Assembly (NCBI GenBank): GCA_900315455.1
Contig: OMZE01000006.1
Span: 62,001-126,000, forward strand
Length of the DNA: 64,000 nt
Direction of reading: 5' to 3'
Source of the DNA: an uncultured Prevotellaceae bacterium
Lineage (GTDB): Bacteria; Bacteroidota; Bacteroidia; Bacteroidales; Bacteroidaceae
Shown here: piece after piece, positions 47,901 through 56,585 of the stretch
Numbering within the stretch: the first letter of the stretch is position 1
Layout: each line of letters begins with the position of its first letter
Made by a program: the position numbers and the translations under genes
The notes under the pieces: generated by a model
What the model was told of the DNA's origin: nothing
Database searches by the model: none
Seen by the model: only the letters and a program-made list of their open reading frames with translations

Positions 47901-48412
47901 AGGAGATAGCCAACGGCAGGGAGGTGAGCGGAGATGAGTTCGTGGAGGACTGTTCGCTGGAGAGCGACCTCGAGATGTATTTCCCCGACAACTACGTGCC
48001 GGGAAGCAGCGAGCGTATGCTCCTCTACCGCGAACTCGACAATATCGTGAGCGACAGCGAACTGGAGGCTTATCAGAAACGCCTCGAAGACCGGTTTGGC
48101 AAGATACCGCGCGAGGGCATGGAACTGATGCAGGTGGTGCCGCTGCGACAACTCGGCAAGCAGTTAGGCTGTGAGAAAATCATTCTCAAGCAGGGCAACA
48201 TGCAGATGCGCTTCGTGAGCAATACCGACAGCCCGTTCTATCGCAGTGCGGCGTTCTCAAAGGTGCTACGGTTTGTCAACAATCACCTCCGTCGTTGCAG
48301 ACTCAATGAGGCGTATGGGCGCAACTCGCTCAATATCAGCAGGGTGGAGACGGTAGGTGAGGCGGTGTTCCTCCTTCGAGAGATGATCAACGAGACTGTG
48401 CTCACCGATTAA
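44978..48412 (+). CDS. mfd: Transcription-repair coupling factor Mfd
   Basis: 1144 residues. N-terminal UvrB-like region (LKGLTGSAASLLFAA onward), RNA-polymerase-interacting domain around residues 455-520 (DYVVHVDFGIGKFGGL), then an SF2 translocase with Walker A GDVGFGKTE near 604-612, DEEQ at 707-710, and SATPIPRTLQ, GRVGRSNK motifs. The C-terminal domain ends with LRFVNNHLRRCRL. It releases stalled RNA polymerase and recruits UvrA. Full length and intact. Confidence 0.96.
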   Translation: MKIQELQQYFGAAPQCAALAKLLGKTDEGTIHLKGLTGSAASLLFAALDTRIHTTMLFILKDADTAGYFYHDLTQVMGQEGVLFFPSSFKRAVKYGQRQAANEILRTEVLTRLSTVANGEGKAEQSTYVVTSPEALSELVVTKSRLDERTIPLQVGQTYDVGELTRRLRDLGFEMHDYVYEPGQFSQRGSIIDIYSFSNEYPFRVDFFGDEIDTIRTFDIQTQLSREMKQHVEIVPEIVGGEKMPFPDFLPDDAVMVVDDLDYVLQTIGRIYDEGFSAQAMAERLEGADERQRDEIMREMRKENQLVSERQFAKAAERFRTIELGARPHTTPTATLAFDMSPQPIFHKNFTLLRQTLDDYILKGYKVFMLSDSTKQIQRLHDILSANDGEGAELPPVAFTPVDKTLHEGFADNERRVCCFTDHQVFDRFHKYNLRSDAARAGKMALTMKELQEMEPGDYVVHVDFGIGKFGGLVRVPTKDSYQEMIRIIYQRGDMVDVSIHSLYKISKYRRADSGEPPRLSTLGTGAWERMKERTKKRIKDIARDLIKLYAKRRHMKGFAFSPDTYMQHELEGSFLYEDTPDQLKATNDVKADMESQRPMDRLVCGDVGFGKTEVAVRAAFKAAADSKQVAVLVPTTVLAFQHFQTFTERLANLPVKVEYLSRARTAKQTREILAQLKEGRIDILIGTHKILGKNVEWKDLGLLIIDEEQKFGVSTKEKLRTMKANVDTLTMSATPIPRTLQFSLMGARDMSIIRTPPPNRYPIYTELTTYCHEVIADAVNFEMSRNGQVYIVSSRISSLQEIAHLIEKYVPDARIAIGHGQMKPEELEKIIMGFINYDYDVLISTTIVENGIDIPNANTILINDAHRFGLSDIHQMRGRVGRSNKKAFCYLMAPPKAFLPADARKRLEAVESFSELGSGFNLAMQDLDLRGAGNLLGAEQSGFMEDLGYETYQKILNQAITELKNEEFGELYEEEIANGREVSGDEFVEDCSLESDLEMYFPDNYVPGSSERMLLYRELDNIVSDSELEAYQKRLEDRFGKIPREGMELMQVVPLRQLGKQLGCEKIILKQGNMQMRFVSNTDSPFYRSAAFSKVLRFVNNHLRRCRLNEAYGRNSLNISRVETVGEAVFLLREMINETVLTD

Positions 48413-48425
48413 ATCTTCAGCCTGC

Positions 48426-49862
48426 ATGACCATTCTCCTCACCATCTTCGGCTATTTTTTCCTGTTGCTTGTCATCAGTAGGCTGACATCAGGGAAGACC
48501 GACAACGACACGTTCTACCGGGGAAACCGACAGTCACCATGGTATATGGTGGCATTCGGCATGATAGGGGCGTCGATATCGGGCGTCACCTTCGTCAGCG
48601 TGCCTGGCATGGTGATGGGTATCGACATGACATATATGCAGACGTGCCTGGGCTTCATCCTTGGCTATGCTGCCGTGGCGTTTGTGCTCCTGCCCGTCTT
48701 CTACCGCCACAACCTCACCACCATCTATTCTTATCTGCAGCCACGGCTCGGCACACGCTCCTATACCACGGGGGCGTCGTTTTTCATTCTCTCGAAGATG
48801 ACGGGGGCGGCTGCGCGGTTTTATGTGGTGTGCATCATCCTGCAGCGCTTCGTGCTCGACAACTACGGGGTGCCCTTCCCCCTTACCATCGTCCTGATGG
48901 TGGTGCTGATATGGCTCTACACCCGCCGCAGCGGTATCAAGACGCTGGTATGGACCGACACGCTGCAGACCCTGTGTATGTTTGCCGCGCTGGTGTTCAT
49001 CATCCTCCAGGTGGTCGGTGCATTGGGGTGGACGCCTATGGAGGCGGTGAGGCAGGTGGCTGCCGACTCCCATAGCCGTATCTTTGTCTTCGACGACCCG
49101 ATGTCGCGTCAGTATTTCTGGAAACAGTTTCTCAGTGGTATCTTCATCGTCGTGGTGATGACGGGACTCGACCAGGACATGATGCAGAAAAACCTCACGT
49201 GCAAATCGTTGCGTGAGGCGCAGAAAGACATGTGCTCGTATGGATTCGCCTTCGTACCAGCTAACCTGCTCTTCCTTGCTTTGGGTGTGCTGCTCGTACA
49301 CTATGCCGGGATACAGGGCGTGGCACTGCCCGAGGCGGGCGACGACCTCTTGCCGATGTTTGCCGCCACAGGTCAACTGGGACAGACGGTGGTGGTGCTC
49401 TTCACCATCGGCATTGTGGCGGCGGCGTTCTCGAGTGCCGACTCTGCCCTTACCGCCCTCACTACAAGTTGTTGCGTGGATATTGTGAAACGGCCCGATG
49501 ACGAGCGCCTGCGGCGCAAGGTGCATATCCTCATGGCGGTGCTCTTCGTGGCTTTCGTGATGTTCTTCCGATGGGTCGACTCGCCCAGTGTCATCGATGC
49601 CATCTACACGATGTGTTCCTATACCTATGGTCCGCTACTGGGGCTCTTCGCTTTCTCGCTCTTTACCAAACGGCCTGTGGCCGACCGCATCGTTCCTTTC
49701 ATTGCCGTGGCATCACCCCTTATCTGCTTCGCCGCCGATGTGCTCACCAAGACCTACACCAACTACCGTTTCGGCTATGAACTCCTCATGCTCAACGGCG
49801 CCCTCACCTTTATGGGGTTGTATTGTTCTGGCATAAAAAAAATTAAATCCGCTAATTCATGA
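48426..49862 (+). CDS. Sodium:solute symporter
   Basis: 478 residues with about 13 membrane segments. The SSS family shows in FYRGNRQSPWYMVAFGMIGASISGVTFVSVPG near the N-terminus, a sodium-site region around helices 1-2, and AAAFSSADSALTALTTS in helix 8. Substrate cannot be told (sugars, sialic acid, amino acids or others). It follows mfd by 13 bp, and ends at the border of the AT-rich restriction cassette. Confidence 0.9.
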   Translation: MTILLTIFGYFFLLLVISRLTSGKTDNDTFYRGNRQSPWYMVAFGMIGASISGVTFVSVPGMVMGIDMTYMQTCLGFILGYAAVAFVLLPVFYRHNLTTIYSYLQPRLGTRSYTTGASFFILSKMTGAAARFYVVCIILQRFVLDNYGVPFPLTIVLMVVLIWLYTRRSGIKTLVWTDTLQTLCMFAALVFIILQVVGALGWTPMEAVRQVAADSHSRIFVFDDPMSRQYFWKQFLSGIFIVVVMTGLDQDMMQKNLTCKSLREAQKDMCSYGFAFVPANLLFLALGVLLVHYAGIQGVALPEAGDDLLPMFAATGQLGQTVVVLFTIGIVAAAFSSADSALTALTTSCCVDIVKRPDDERLRRKVHILMAVLFVAFVMFFRWVDSPSVIDAIYTMCSYTYGPLLGLFAFSLFTKRPVADRIVPFIAVASPLICFAADVLTKTYTNYRFGYELLMLNGALTFMGLYCSGIKKIKSANS

Positions 49863-49873
49863 ATTTTTTTCAT

Positions 49874-49881
49874 TAATTTTG
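49874..49881 (+). promoter_or_regulatory. -7 element of the restriction-modification cassette
   Basis: TAATTTTG, 62 bp before the endonuclease ATG and right after the symporter stop; probably the cassette's own promoter. Confidence 0.45.
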
Positions 49882-49942
49882 CATCATCAAGCCAACAGGT
49901 TATAATACCACCTACATATAATTTAATAAACCATAATTCGTT

Positions 49943-50686
49943 ATGAGGAACTATAATCTTGACTTTATCTCCGACGACGCCATTTTTAATCATGTAAAAT
50001 CAACAGTACAGCAATATCGTCGTAGTATAAACCTTTCGGAGTTCAACAAAAACATTATTGACCCAATCAAACTCACGTTCGACTCTAAAATCTATGGACA
50101 AACAATTCGTCAGACCATAGAATCTGAATGTATACGTCAGATAGATAAGTCTAACAATAATTGTATCGGCTATTTCCATCAGAACTTGTTCAAATATGCG
50201 GGTAATGGATGGGAAGTTCCCGCTAATGGGGATAAAGGAGGTTTTGATGTACTCAACGAAAGCCAACATATTTTTGTGGAAATGAAGAACAAGCACAACA
50301 CGATGAATTCGGCCAGTTCACAGAAGACATATATAAAGATGCAAGGGAAAATTCTTGAAGATGATAAAGCCACATGCATGTTGGTTGAAATTATCGCAAA
50401 GAAATCCCAGAATATAAAATGGACAATAAAAGTTGATGGTAACTCACGTTCGCATAAGCAGATACGACGTGTTTCCATAGACCAGTTTTATGATATTGTG
50501 TTTGGAAAAAAAGACGCATTCTTCAGACTATGTAAGGTCTTGCCTGTAATTCTGGATGATGTAATTGCTGAGGATGAATCAGCGAAATTGAAGAATACTG
50601 TTTACGATGAACTGGACAAGACTGACTTTTATAAGAGTTTGTATTTGCTCGCTTTCAAAACATATGAAGGATTCGATAATTTTTAA
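49943..50686 (+). CDS. Eco47II-family type II restriction endonuclease
   Basis: 247 residues. The RE_Eco47II family pattern is clear: NIIDPIKLTFDSKIYG, then DKSNNNCIGYFHQNLFKY and a PD-(D/E)XK-like site with D102 in GGFDVLNES and E113-x-K115 in FVEMKNK. Eco47II and Sau96I-type relatives cut GGNCC, so that specificity is the best guess. The gene is 2 bp upstream of its methyltransferase on the same strand. AT-rich compared with the genes on either side, indicating recent arrival. Confidence 0.88.
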   Translation: MRNYNLDFISDDAIFNHVKSTVQQYRRSINLSEFNKNIIDPIKLTFDSKIYGQTIRQTIESECIRQIDKSNNNCIGYFHQNLFKYAGNGWEVPANGDKGGFDVLNESQHIFVEMKNKHNTMNSASSQKTYIKMQGKILEDDKATCMLVEIIAKKSQNIKWTIKVDGNSRSHKQIRRVSIDQFYDIVFGKKDAFFRLCKVLPVILDDVIAEDESAKLKNTVYDELDKTDFYKSLYLLAFKTYEGFDNF

Positions 50687-50688
50687 AG

Positions 50689-52434
50689 ATGACCACATTT
50701 CTTTCTGCAACTAATTTGGCTGACCTTACAGGCACTTCACTGGCTACCACTCAAAAATGGGGTGAAAGTGGTATGTATCCTTATCATAAGAATGATAAGG
50801 GAAAAAAAGGTTTCTATATGGAGGAATTATTGGATATAGAACCTGTCAGAATGATGCTTGAAACTCATTGGGATGAAGAGTTTTATGTTTCTCCACTACG
50901 AGATTATACTTCTGTTGAGTTATTTGCAGGAGCAGGAGGGTTGGCTTTAGGAATGCATATGGCAGGTTTCCGTCATATCCTACTCAACGAAATCGATTCG
51001 ATGGCTTGTCAAACGCTTCGCAAGAATCATCCCGAATGGAATGTCTTGGAGGGAGATATTCATCAAATTGACTTTACTCCATTATATGGAAAGGTCGATT
51101 TCCTGTCAGGCGGATTTCCATGTCAGGCTTTTTCTTATGCAGGGAAAAAAGGAGGCTTGAACGATACACGCGGAACTCTGTTTTTTGAATTGGCACGGGC
51201 AGTAAAGGAAATTCAGCCTAAAGTATTCTTGGGTGAGAACGTGAAAGGATTGCTTTCCCATGATAATGGAAAAACACTTTCAATCATTAAAAACGCAATT
51301 ACTGAATTAGGATATACATTGGTTGAACCACGAGTCTTAAAGGCTATTATGTATCAGGTTCCCCAAAAGAGAGAGCGCCTGATTCTCATAGCCATACGGA
51401 ATGACATAGCACAAAAAGTGAAGTTCAAGTGGCCTGATCCATATAAACGTGTAATGACGTTACGTGATGCATTTTTTAAAGGTGAATTGTTTGGACAAGA
51501 TGTTCCCGTTTCTGATGGACAGACCTATCCAGCCAAGAAGGCACGAGTAATGGCAATGGTGCCTGAGGGTGGAGATTGGCGTGATTTGCCTATCGAAGAG
51601 CAGAAAGAGTATATGGGGGGAAGTTTCTATTTAGGAGGTGGAAAAACTGGGATGGCTCGCCGATTATCAATGGATGAGCCTTCCTTGACACTAACATGTG
51701 CTCCTGCCCAGAAGCAAACAGAAAGATGCCATCCGTTAGAGACTCGTCCGTTGACAGTTCGTGAATATGCACGAATTCAGACTTTTCCAGACGACTGGAG
51801 TTTTGTAGGGAATTTGGCAGATCAATATAAGCAAATAGGAAATGCTGTTCCTGTCAATCTCGCCTACGCAATAGGTAGGTCACTTATCCGATTGTTTAAT
51901 GATTTGGATGCACAAGAACCAGAGGAAAGTCAGTATGAAGAAGGGAATCAAATCGCTCATGGTATGATTCCACCAGACTTATTTGCGATTGATATGTTTG
52001 ATGTAAAAAATGATTTTCCTGATGGTATAGTCAGTAACTATTTTGTTGAAAAGAGAATCGTTGATAAAAGCAAATTGGATGATTCGAAAAATGTCTTGGT
52101 CAGTTTAGTGACCAATGAAAATATGTCCTTTTTTAGTCAGCAAAATGCAAGGCTTTATTATACAGGAAAGAAATTCCCATCAACCGTAAAACTGAATAAA
52201 CTGTATTATTTCATGCCATATATCAAAGGCAAGGGCATTCGTGATTTGTATATTATTAAAGTAGCACGTGTGGGAACCAAAAATGAAGTCACCCAAAAAT
52301 GCGGAGAGGATGATTTCCGCTTGGTTTTTGAAATTGCTTTTGTTACTCAACTCTTTGAGGACTATAAACCATACAAGTTGAAAATATGGCATAGTTATAC
52401 AGATACGAATTTGAGAGCTATTTTATCGATATGA
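50689..52434 (+). CDS. C5-cytosine DNA methyltransferase with N-terminal HTH and C-terminal extension
   Basis: 581 residues. Residues 1-60 look like a MerR-type winged helix (LADLTGTSLATTQKWGESG). The m5C methylase follows: motif I ELFAGAGGLALG, motif IV GGFPCQAFS with catalytic C145, motif VI GENVKG, motif VIII QVPQKRERLI, a variable target region around 290-345, and motifs IX-X RPLTVREYARIQ and QIGNAVPVNLA. Residues 405-581 are an unrecognised extension, possibly PUA-like (YYFMPYIKGKGIRDLYIIKVARVG). It protects GGNCC-type sites from the partner nuclease. The HTH may let it regulate the cassette. Confidence 0.9.
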   Translation: MTTFLSATNLADLTGTSLATTQKWGESGMYPYHKNDKGKKGFYMEELLDIEPVRMMLETHWDEEFYVSPLRDYTSVELFAGAGGLALGMHMAGFRHILLNEIDSMACQTLRKNHPEWNVLEGDIHQIDFTPLYGKVDFLSGGFPCQAFSYAGKKGGLNDTRGTLFFELARAVKEIQPKVFLGENVKGLLSHDNGKTLSIIKNAITELGYTLVEPRVLKAIMYQVPQKRERLILIAIRNDIAQKVKFKWPDPYKRVMTLRDAFFKGELFGQDVPVSDGQTYPAKKARVMAMVPEGGDWRDLPIEEQKEYMGGSFYLGGGKTGMARRLSMDEPSLTLTCAPAQKQTERCHPLETRPLTVREYARIQTFPDDWSFVGNLADQYKQIGNAVPVNLAYAIGRSLIRLFNDLDAQEPEESQYEEGNQIAHGMIPPDLFAIDMFDVKNDFPDGIVSNYFVEKRIVDKSKLDDSKNVLVSLVTNENMSFFSQQNARLYYTGKKFPSTVKLNKLYYFMPYIKGKGIRDLYIIKVARVGTKNEVTQKCGEDDFRLVFEIAFVTQLFEDYKPYKLKIWHSYTDTNLRAILSI

Positions 52435-52435
52435 T

Positions 52436-52501
52436 ATGGTCGTTATTTCATTTGAAACTATAGATGACTATGTCGTAGAAAGATTGACTCCGTTTTTATA
52501 A
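52436..52501 (+). pseudogene. Short ORF after the methyltransferase, possible gene remnant
   Basis: An ATG 1 bp after the methylase stop opens a 21-codon frame (MVVISFETIDDYVVERLTPFL). A second AT-rich mini-frame lies at 52541-52600. The spacing is that of a third operon gene whose body has been lost. Not recognised. Confidence 0.25.
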
Positions 52502-52643
52502 CGCGCAATGACTATTGCGGTATAACTTTGCTACGTTTAAAATGATAGATGATTTAGGAACGGCTCGTATTTTTAGCGATGAGTTTCAGAGAGGTATTTG
52601 AAAATGGTTGATACTTGGAATTCAACTTGTCAGACAATAAAAC

Positions 52644-52674
52644 AGAGAAGGCCCGTCACAGACGGGTCTTCTCT
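52644..52674 (-). terminator. Terminator of the receptor operon
   Basis: 13-bp stem with one wobble pair (AGAGAAGGCCCGT / ACGGGTCTTCTCT) and a 5-nt loop, followed on the minus strand by TGTTTTATT. The stem overlaps the last codons and stop of the receptor gene. Confidence 0.7.
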
Positions 52675-55202
52675 TCGTTTCCGGCACCAGTGCCCTTGTA
52701 TTTCGAGCGGGTGGCGTTGAAATTGTAGTTTAGGGTCAACCCCACACATTGCGTATAGGTGTAGAGATTCTGAATTGTATGGCCGATGGCATAGTAAGTG
52801 GTCACTTCCGTCCTGCCGGTGCGGAAGATGTCGTTGGCATACAGCGTACCTGTCAGTCGTCCTTGCAGGAAACTCTTTTGCAGCCGGGCATTCACCGCGA
52901 AGTTGCTGCCCCGATACATGAACCCCCAGTGGTTGCTGCCTGAATAACTGACTTGCAGCAAGGCTTTCGTCGTCTCTCCAAAGACGAACCAGGATTTCAG
53001 GTCGCAACTGAATTCTGGTTTGTTCAGTTTCTTCGGCGCACCATATTTCTCGGTGTCGAACATCTGCTGATAGTAGTGCAGCGTGGCAGAGGGTTGCCAG
53101 AAGCCAAACTTCGGCGAAGCCACGAGGGTGGCATAGACACGGTCCTGATGGTCGAAGTTGTCGGGCTGGAAAATGCCTATCTCTTTCTCCTCGTCATACA
53201 CATTGCCTACATGGGTGAAGAAGTCGTTCTCACGGGTGAAGCCAGCCATGAAGTTGAGCCACGAATAGGTGAGATTGAAGTCGATGCTCTGACGAGTCGA
53301 GGGGCGCAGCAGCGGATTACCACCTTCGTAAAGCATACGGCTGTCGTAAATCACGATAGAACTCAACATGTTGTAAGGTGGTCGGGTGATGCGCTTGCCA
53401 TAGCTCAGTTGCGCACTCCACTTACCCTTTTGCCAAGCCGCAGAGAGGTTGGGGAACCAGTCGTTATAGGTGCGGCTGGGCTCTGGCTGCCAGACGCCGA
53501 AAGAACTGTAATCCGTCGATACATGCTCATAGCGCAGGCCTGCATTCAGATGCCACTGTCCCAGTTGCAACTCGTATTGGGCGAAGCCGGCAATGTTCTT
53601 CTCGTCCATCTCGTTGTCGGCTGAGGGTATGATTTCCTCGTCGTTATGGTTGCGTCCATGACTCTCCGTACTTGTCACCTCTGAGCCACCACTCAGTATT
53701 CCTTTCCAGATGGGATAGGTCAGCACCAACTTGCCTGCCACCATCCGTCGGTCTTCATTGCTCTGGGTGGTGATGGTTCGGTCGCCCAATTCCTTACTTG
53801 TCTCATCTCCGAAGATATGGTCTTCCGATTCACGGCGCAGCAATGTGGCATTCAGGTCGATGCCTAATTTCCCCACCTTGCCCACATAGTAAGCATTCAG
53901 TTCCCAAACGGGCTTATCTTTTTCGTCGATATCCGTTTTCAGATTCACGTCGCCATAAAAGGCCCCGTTCTTCAGATAGTTTTGCCTCATCTCTGTGAAG
54001 AAACGGTTATGAAGCAAATGCTGCGACGAGAAACTCAGTCCTACGGAATGGTCGACGTTGAAATCATAACTCACTCCCGTTTTGTACTGAAGGGACGTCC
54101 ATATGCTTCTTACCGGTAGGTCCACATTGATATTGAACACATCCTTGCTGATATGCAACTCTTGGTCGAGGTCCTGGTCGTTGCTGTAATTACCATTGTC
54201 AAGTGCCACGTTGGCGAAAGCCTCCAGTCCTCCTGTGCGGTACTTCACAGTCAGGTCGTCGTAGTTGCTCAACTTGTTGTTCTGCTTTGTATCAATATAC
54301 GCCATCACACTCAGTCCGTCGCCCTGTGTCTTGAGCGTCTTGATGCGGATGACGGCATCCACCTCGGCGTTGTATTGTGCCCCGGGGGCGGTGATGATGT
54401 CTACGCTCTTGATGTCGACAGACTTCAACTGCTTCAGTTCGCTGGCGTTGTTCACCTTCTTGTTGTTGATGTAAATCTCCGGCTCCCCTTTGGACAGCAC
54501 CTCGAACTTGCCATCGCGCCCCTGCACCATGGGCATCATCGAGAGCACGTCGTCGGCGGTGCCGATGTCGTGGAGGATGGAGTGCTGCACCTCGACGGTC
54601 ATGCCGCCCGAGGTCATCTTGTATTGCGGGACCTCGCCCTTGACGGTGACCCCTTGCATCAAATACGAATCTGGGTGCATGGCGATGGTGCCGAGACGCC
54701 CCACCGTTGCGTTCCTTGTCACGGTCTTATAGCCTACATAGGTGAGTTTGACGATGAGTTGCTGCGGTTGGCATGGTACGACGAAGTCGCCGTTCTCATT
54801 GCTCACGCCCCCGGTGATGAAGGCGGAGTCTTTCGGTGCGAGGAGCGACACGTTGACGTAGGGCAGTGGCTTTCCGTGCTCGTCGACGACGTGTCCTGTC
54901 AACTTGGTGTCAGCCTTTTGCAGGCATTCCACGTAAATGTCCTTGTCCTCAGAGGTCACACGCATGGGATAGAAGCCTACCACCTGTCTGACGGCATCCC
55001 TGACAGAGGCGTTTCTCAACGAAGTGGTGACGGTGAAGTCTTCCAGTTCATCGAAGATGAAATTGATCTTGTAACTGCTTTGAGCATTGTCAATCCAGAT
55101 GAGTGCCTCGGAGAGAGAGGTGTTTCTGAAATCGTGTGTGAGTTGCTGTGCCCCGGCCGTCGAAGCGACAAGGCACATGATGATGATATAAAGATGTCTC
55201 AT
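52656..55202 (-). CDS. Outer-membrane beta-barrel receptor with STN and carboxypeptidase-like domains
   Basis: 848 residues. Signal peptide (ending STAGAQ), an STN domain (residues 20-90, FRNTSLSEALIWI) that relays signals to anti-sigma factors, a carboxypeptidase-regulatory-like domain (95-170, LTGHVVDEHGKPLPYVNVSL), a plug-like domain (about 200-290, containing PEIYINNKKV and VDIITAPGAQYNAE) and a 22-strand-type barrel of the OMP_b-brl_3 group ending in Leu-rich basic residues rather than an aromatic. It follows the anti-sigma gene by 9 bp. Ligand unknown. Confidence 0.85.
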   Translation of the reverse strand: MRHLYIIIMCLVASTAGAQQLTHDFRNTSLSEALIWIDNAQSSYKINFIFDELEDFTVTTSLRNASVRDAVRQVVGFYPMRVTSEDKDIYVECLQKADTKLTGHVVDEHGKPLPYVNVSLLAPKDSAFITGGVSNENGDFVVPCQPQQLIVKLTYVGYKTVTRNATVGRLGTIAMHPDSYLMQGVTVKGEVPQYKMTSGGMTVEVQHSILHDIGTADDVLSMMPMVQGRDGKFEVLSKGEPEIYINNKKVNNASELKQLKSVDIKSVDIITAPGAQYNAEVDAVIRIKTLKTQGDGLSVMAYIDTKQNNKLSNYDDLTVKYRTGGLEAFANVALDNGNYSNDQDLDQELHISKDVFNINVDLPVRSIWTSLQYKTGVSYDFNVDHSVGLSFSSQHLLHNRFFTEMRQNYLKNGAFYGDVNLKTDIDEKDKPVWELNAYYVGKVGKLGIDLNATLLRRESEDHIFGDETSKELGDRTITTQSNEDRRMVAGKLVLTYPIWKGILSGGSEVTSTESHGRNHNDEEIIPSADNEMDEKNIAGFAQYELQLGQWHLNAGLRYEHVSTDYSSFGVWQPEPSRTYNDWFPNLSAAWQKGKWSAQLSYGKRITRPPYNMLSSIVIYDSRMLYEGGNPLLRPSTRQSIDFNLTYSWLNFMAGFTRENDFFTHVGNVYDEEKEIGIFQPDNFDHQDRVYATLVASPKFGFWQPSATLHYYQQMFDTEKYGAPKKLNKPEFSCDLKSWFVFGETTKALLQVSYSGSNHWGFMYRGSNFAVNARLQKSFLQGRLTGTLYANDIFRTGRTEVTTYYAIGHTIQNLYTYTQCVGLTLNYNFNATRSKYKGTGAGNEEKTRL

Positions 55203-55211
55203 GATGATGTC

Positions 55212-55805
55212 CTATTCGATGGTGATGGTTTCTCCGGAAAGCGTGAGGTGCACTTTCTCGAAATGGTTGATGCGGTTGAGGATGTCTTGGATGGAATCAT
55301 TGGCCTCCCATTTCAGGTAGAATCGCAGGGTGCGTTTGGCCTCGTTCTTGAACACCACCTTCACGTCGTAGTCACGGCTGAGTTGCTGCATGATTTGTTG
55401 CAGTTCCACGTTGTTGAACTGCTGGTCCTGCCTGATGGAGTCAATCTTCTCCGCAATCGGAGCCACGTGGTATTCGGTCTCTTGTCGTTCCATCTCCTGC
55501 ACCTCTTTTTGTTGGGGTGCAATGGCCGGTGTATGCTCTTTCACGTCGTTGGCTCTTCTGAAATGCTGGATGGCAGCGTAGGTGATGCCAGAGAGTGCAG
55601 CCACGGTGATGATGACGGCTGCCCATCGCATCATCGGGTTTTGGCGACGGCGACGCTGCCGTTGTGCCTTGAATTGTTGCCACTCCTCCTCCACATCGGG
55701 GACGGGGATGGAGGTCTCGTCGAGCATCTGGTCGAGTTGCTCGTCGGTGTATTGCTCTGGGTGGAGCAGCATGCGGATTCGGTCTTTGTTCTTCATACTT
55801 CTCAT
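55212..55805 (-). CDS. Membrane anti-sigma factor, DUF4974-type
   Basis: 197 residues: cytoplasmic N-terminus with a basic run (QRQRRRRQN), one membrane segment (WAAVIITVAALSGITYAAI), a linker and a C-terminal DUF4974-like domain (LQQIMQQLSRDYDVKVVF, DSIQDILNRINHF). The central FecR domain usual in this family is missing, so the protein is short. The start ATG at 55805 overlaps the sigma stop as ATGA. It should hold the sigma factor inactive until the receptor's STN domain signals. Confidence 0.82.
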   Translation of the reverse strand: MRSMKNKDRIRMLLHPEQYTDEQLDQMLDETSIPVPDVEEEWQQFKAQRQRRRRQNPMMRWAAVIITVAALSGITYAAIQHFRRANDVKEHTPAIAPQQKEVQEMERQETEYHVAPIAEKIDSIRQDQQFNNVELQQIMQQLSRDYDVKVVFKNEAKRTLRFYLKWEANDSIQDILNRINHFEKVHLTLSGETITIE

Positions 55806-56302
55806 TGGTTGAATTGTTGACGCAGTTTCCTCAGTCCTTGCACGATGTGTTTGTTGACGGCAGAGAGGCTGATGCCGAGGGTGTGTGAGATGTCTTTGTA
55901 GGACTTCTCGTCGTCGAAGCGCATGCGGATGACGCGTCCTGTCTGCGGTGAGAGCCTTTCGTCGATGTAGTGTTGCACCATCGTTGTCAGTTCTTCGTCA
56001 GACTTGTCCTGCCATGTCTCCGTATTGTCCTCTGCGGGTTGCGTCGTGAGTTGCGACGTGGTTTCCAGTTGTCTTTGCCGTTGTGCAATGATGTTGAGGC
56101 AGCGGTTTCTGACGCAGGTGAGCAGGAACGCCCGTTGCGACTCCTCACGTAGAGCGACGCTGCCGTCCCAAAGGCGTGCAAATACGTCTTGTACGGCGTC
56201 CTTGGCCTCGTCGTCGTCACCCAGCAGGATGTGGGCTGCCCTGTACATCCTGCCGTATTCCGAATGGAAAAGTCGTTCAAACTGTCGTTCTCTGTCTTGC
56301 AT
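55802..56302 (-). CDS. ECF RNA polymerase sigma factor
   Basis: 166 residues with sigma region 2 (FHSEYGRMYRAAHILLGDDDEAKDAVQDVFARLW) and region 4 (YKDISHTLGISLSAVNKHIVQGLRKLR). Bacteroidetes-type ECF sigma of the FecI-like group. First gene of the sigma/anti-sigma/receptor operon, coupled to the anti-sigma gene by ATGA. Probably drives its own operon or surface-nutrient genes. Confidence 0.92.
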   Translation of the reverse strand: MQDRERQFERLFHSEYGRMYRAAHILLGDDDEAKDAVQDVFARLWDGSVALREESQRAFLLTCVRNRCLNIIAQRQRQLETTSQLTTQPAEDNTETWQDKSDEELTTMVQHYIDERLSPQTGRVIRMRFDDEKSYKDISHTLGISLSAVNKHIVQGLRKLRQQFNQ

Positions 56303-56585
56303 CTTTTGTTCGCTGTTTTATCCTATATACAGCCGAGTATGAAGAATCATTACCCCTAAAAAGCATTTTTTTGGGAAGAATGCCCAAATGTCATGCATAT
56401 TTTTTTGAAAAATTGTGGCTTATGATATCGTCGCACCATACTTATGTCCATTTCATTGTATGCTACAAGCCACATTTTATAGATAGGTTGAGATGAAAAC
56501 AAAGCGAACACGAATCTCAAATCATACGAAAAAAATCGGTAGATTCGATAGATTCGTGTTCGTTGGAAAAAACTCAAATACGTGC

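Noticed and set aside
45650-48151. 833-codon open frame antisense to mfd
   Set aside because: Mirror frame of a highly conserved, full-length mfd; the translation is low in structure and His/Val/Leu-rich, typical of an antisense shadow in GC-rich DNA.
54153-55820. 555-codon open frame antisense to the receptor and anti-sigma genes
   Set aside because: Overlaps three well-supported genes in the opposite strand and shows no domain.
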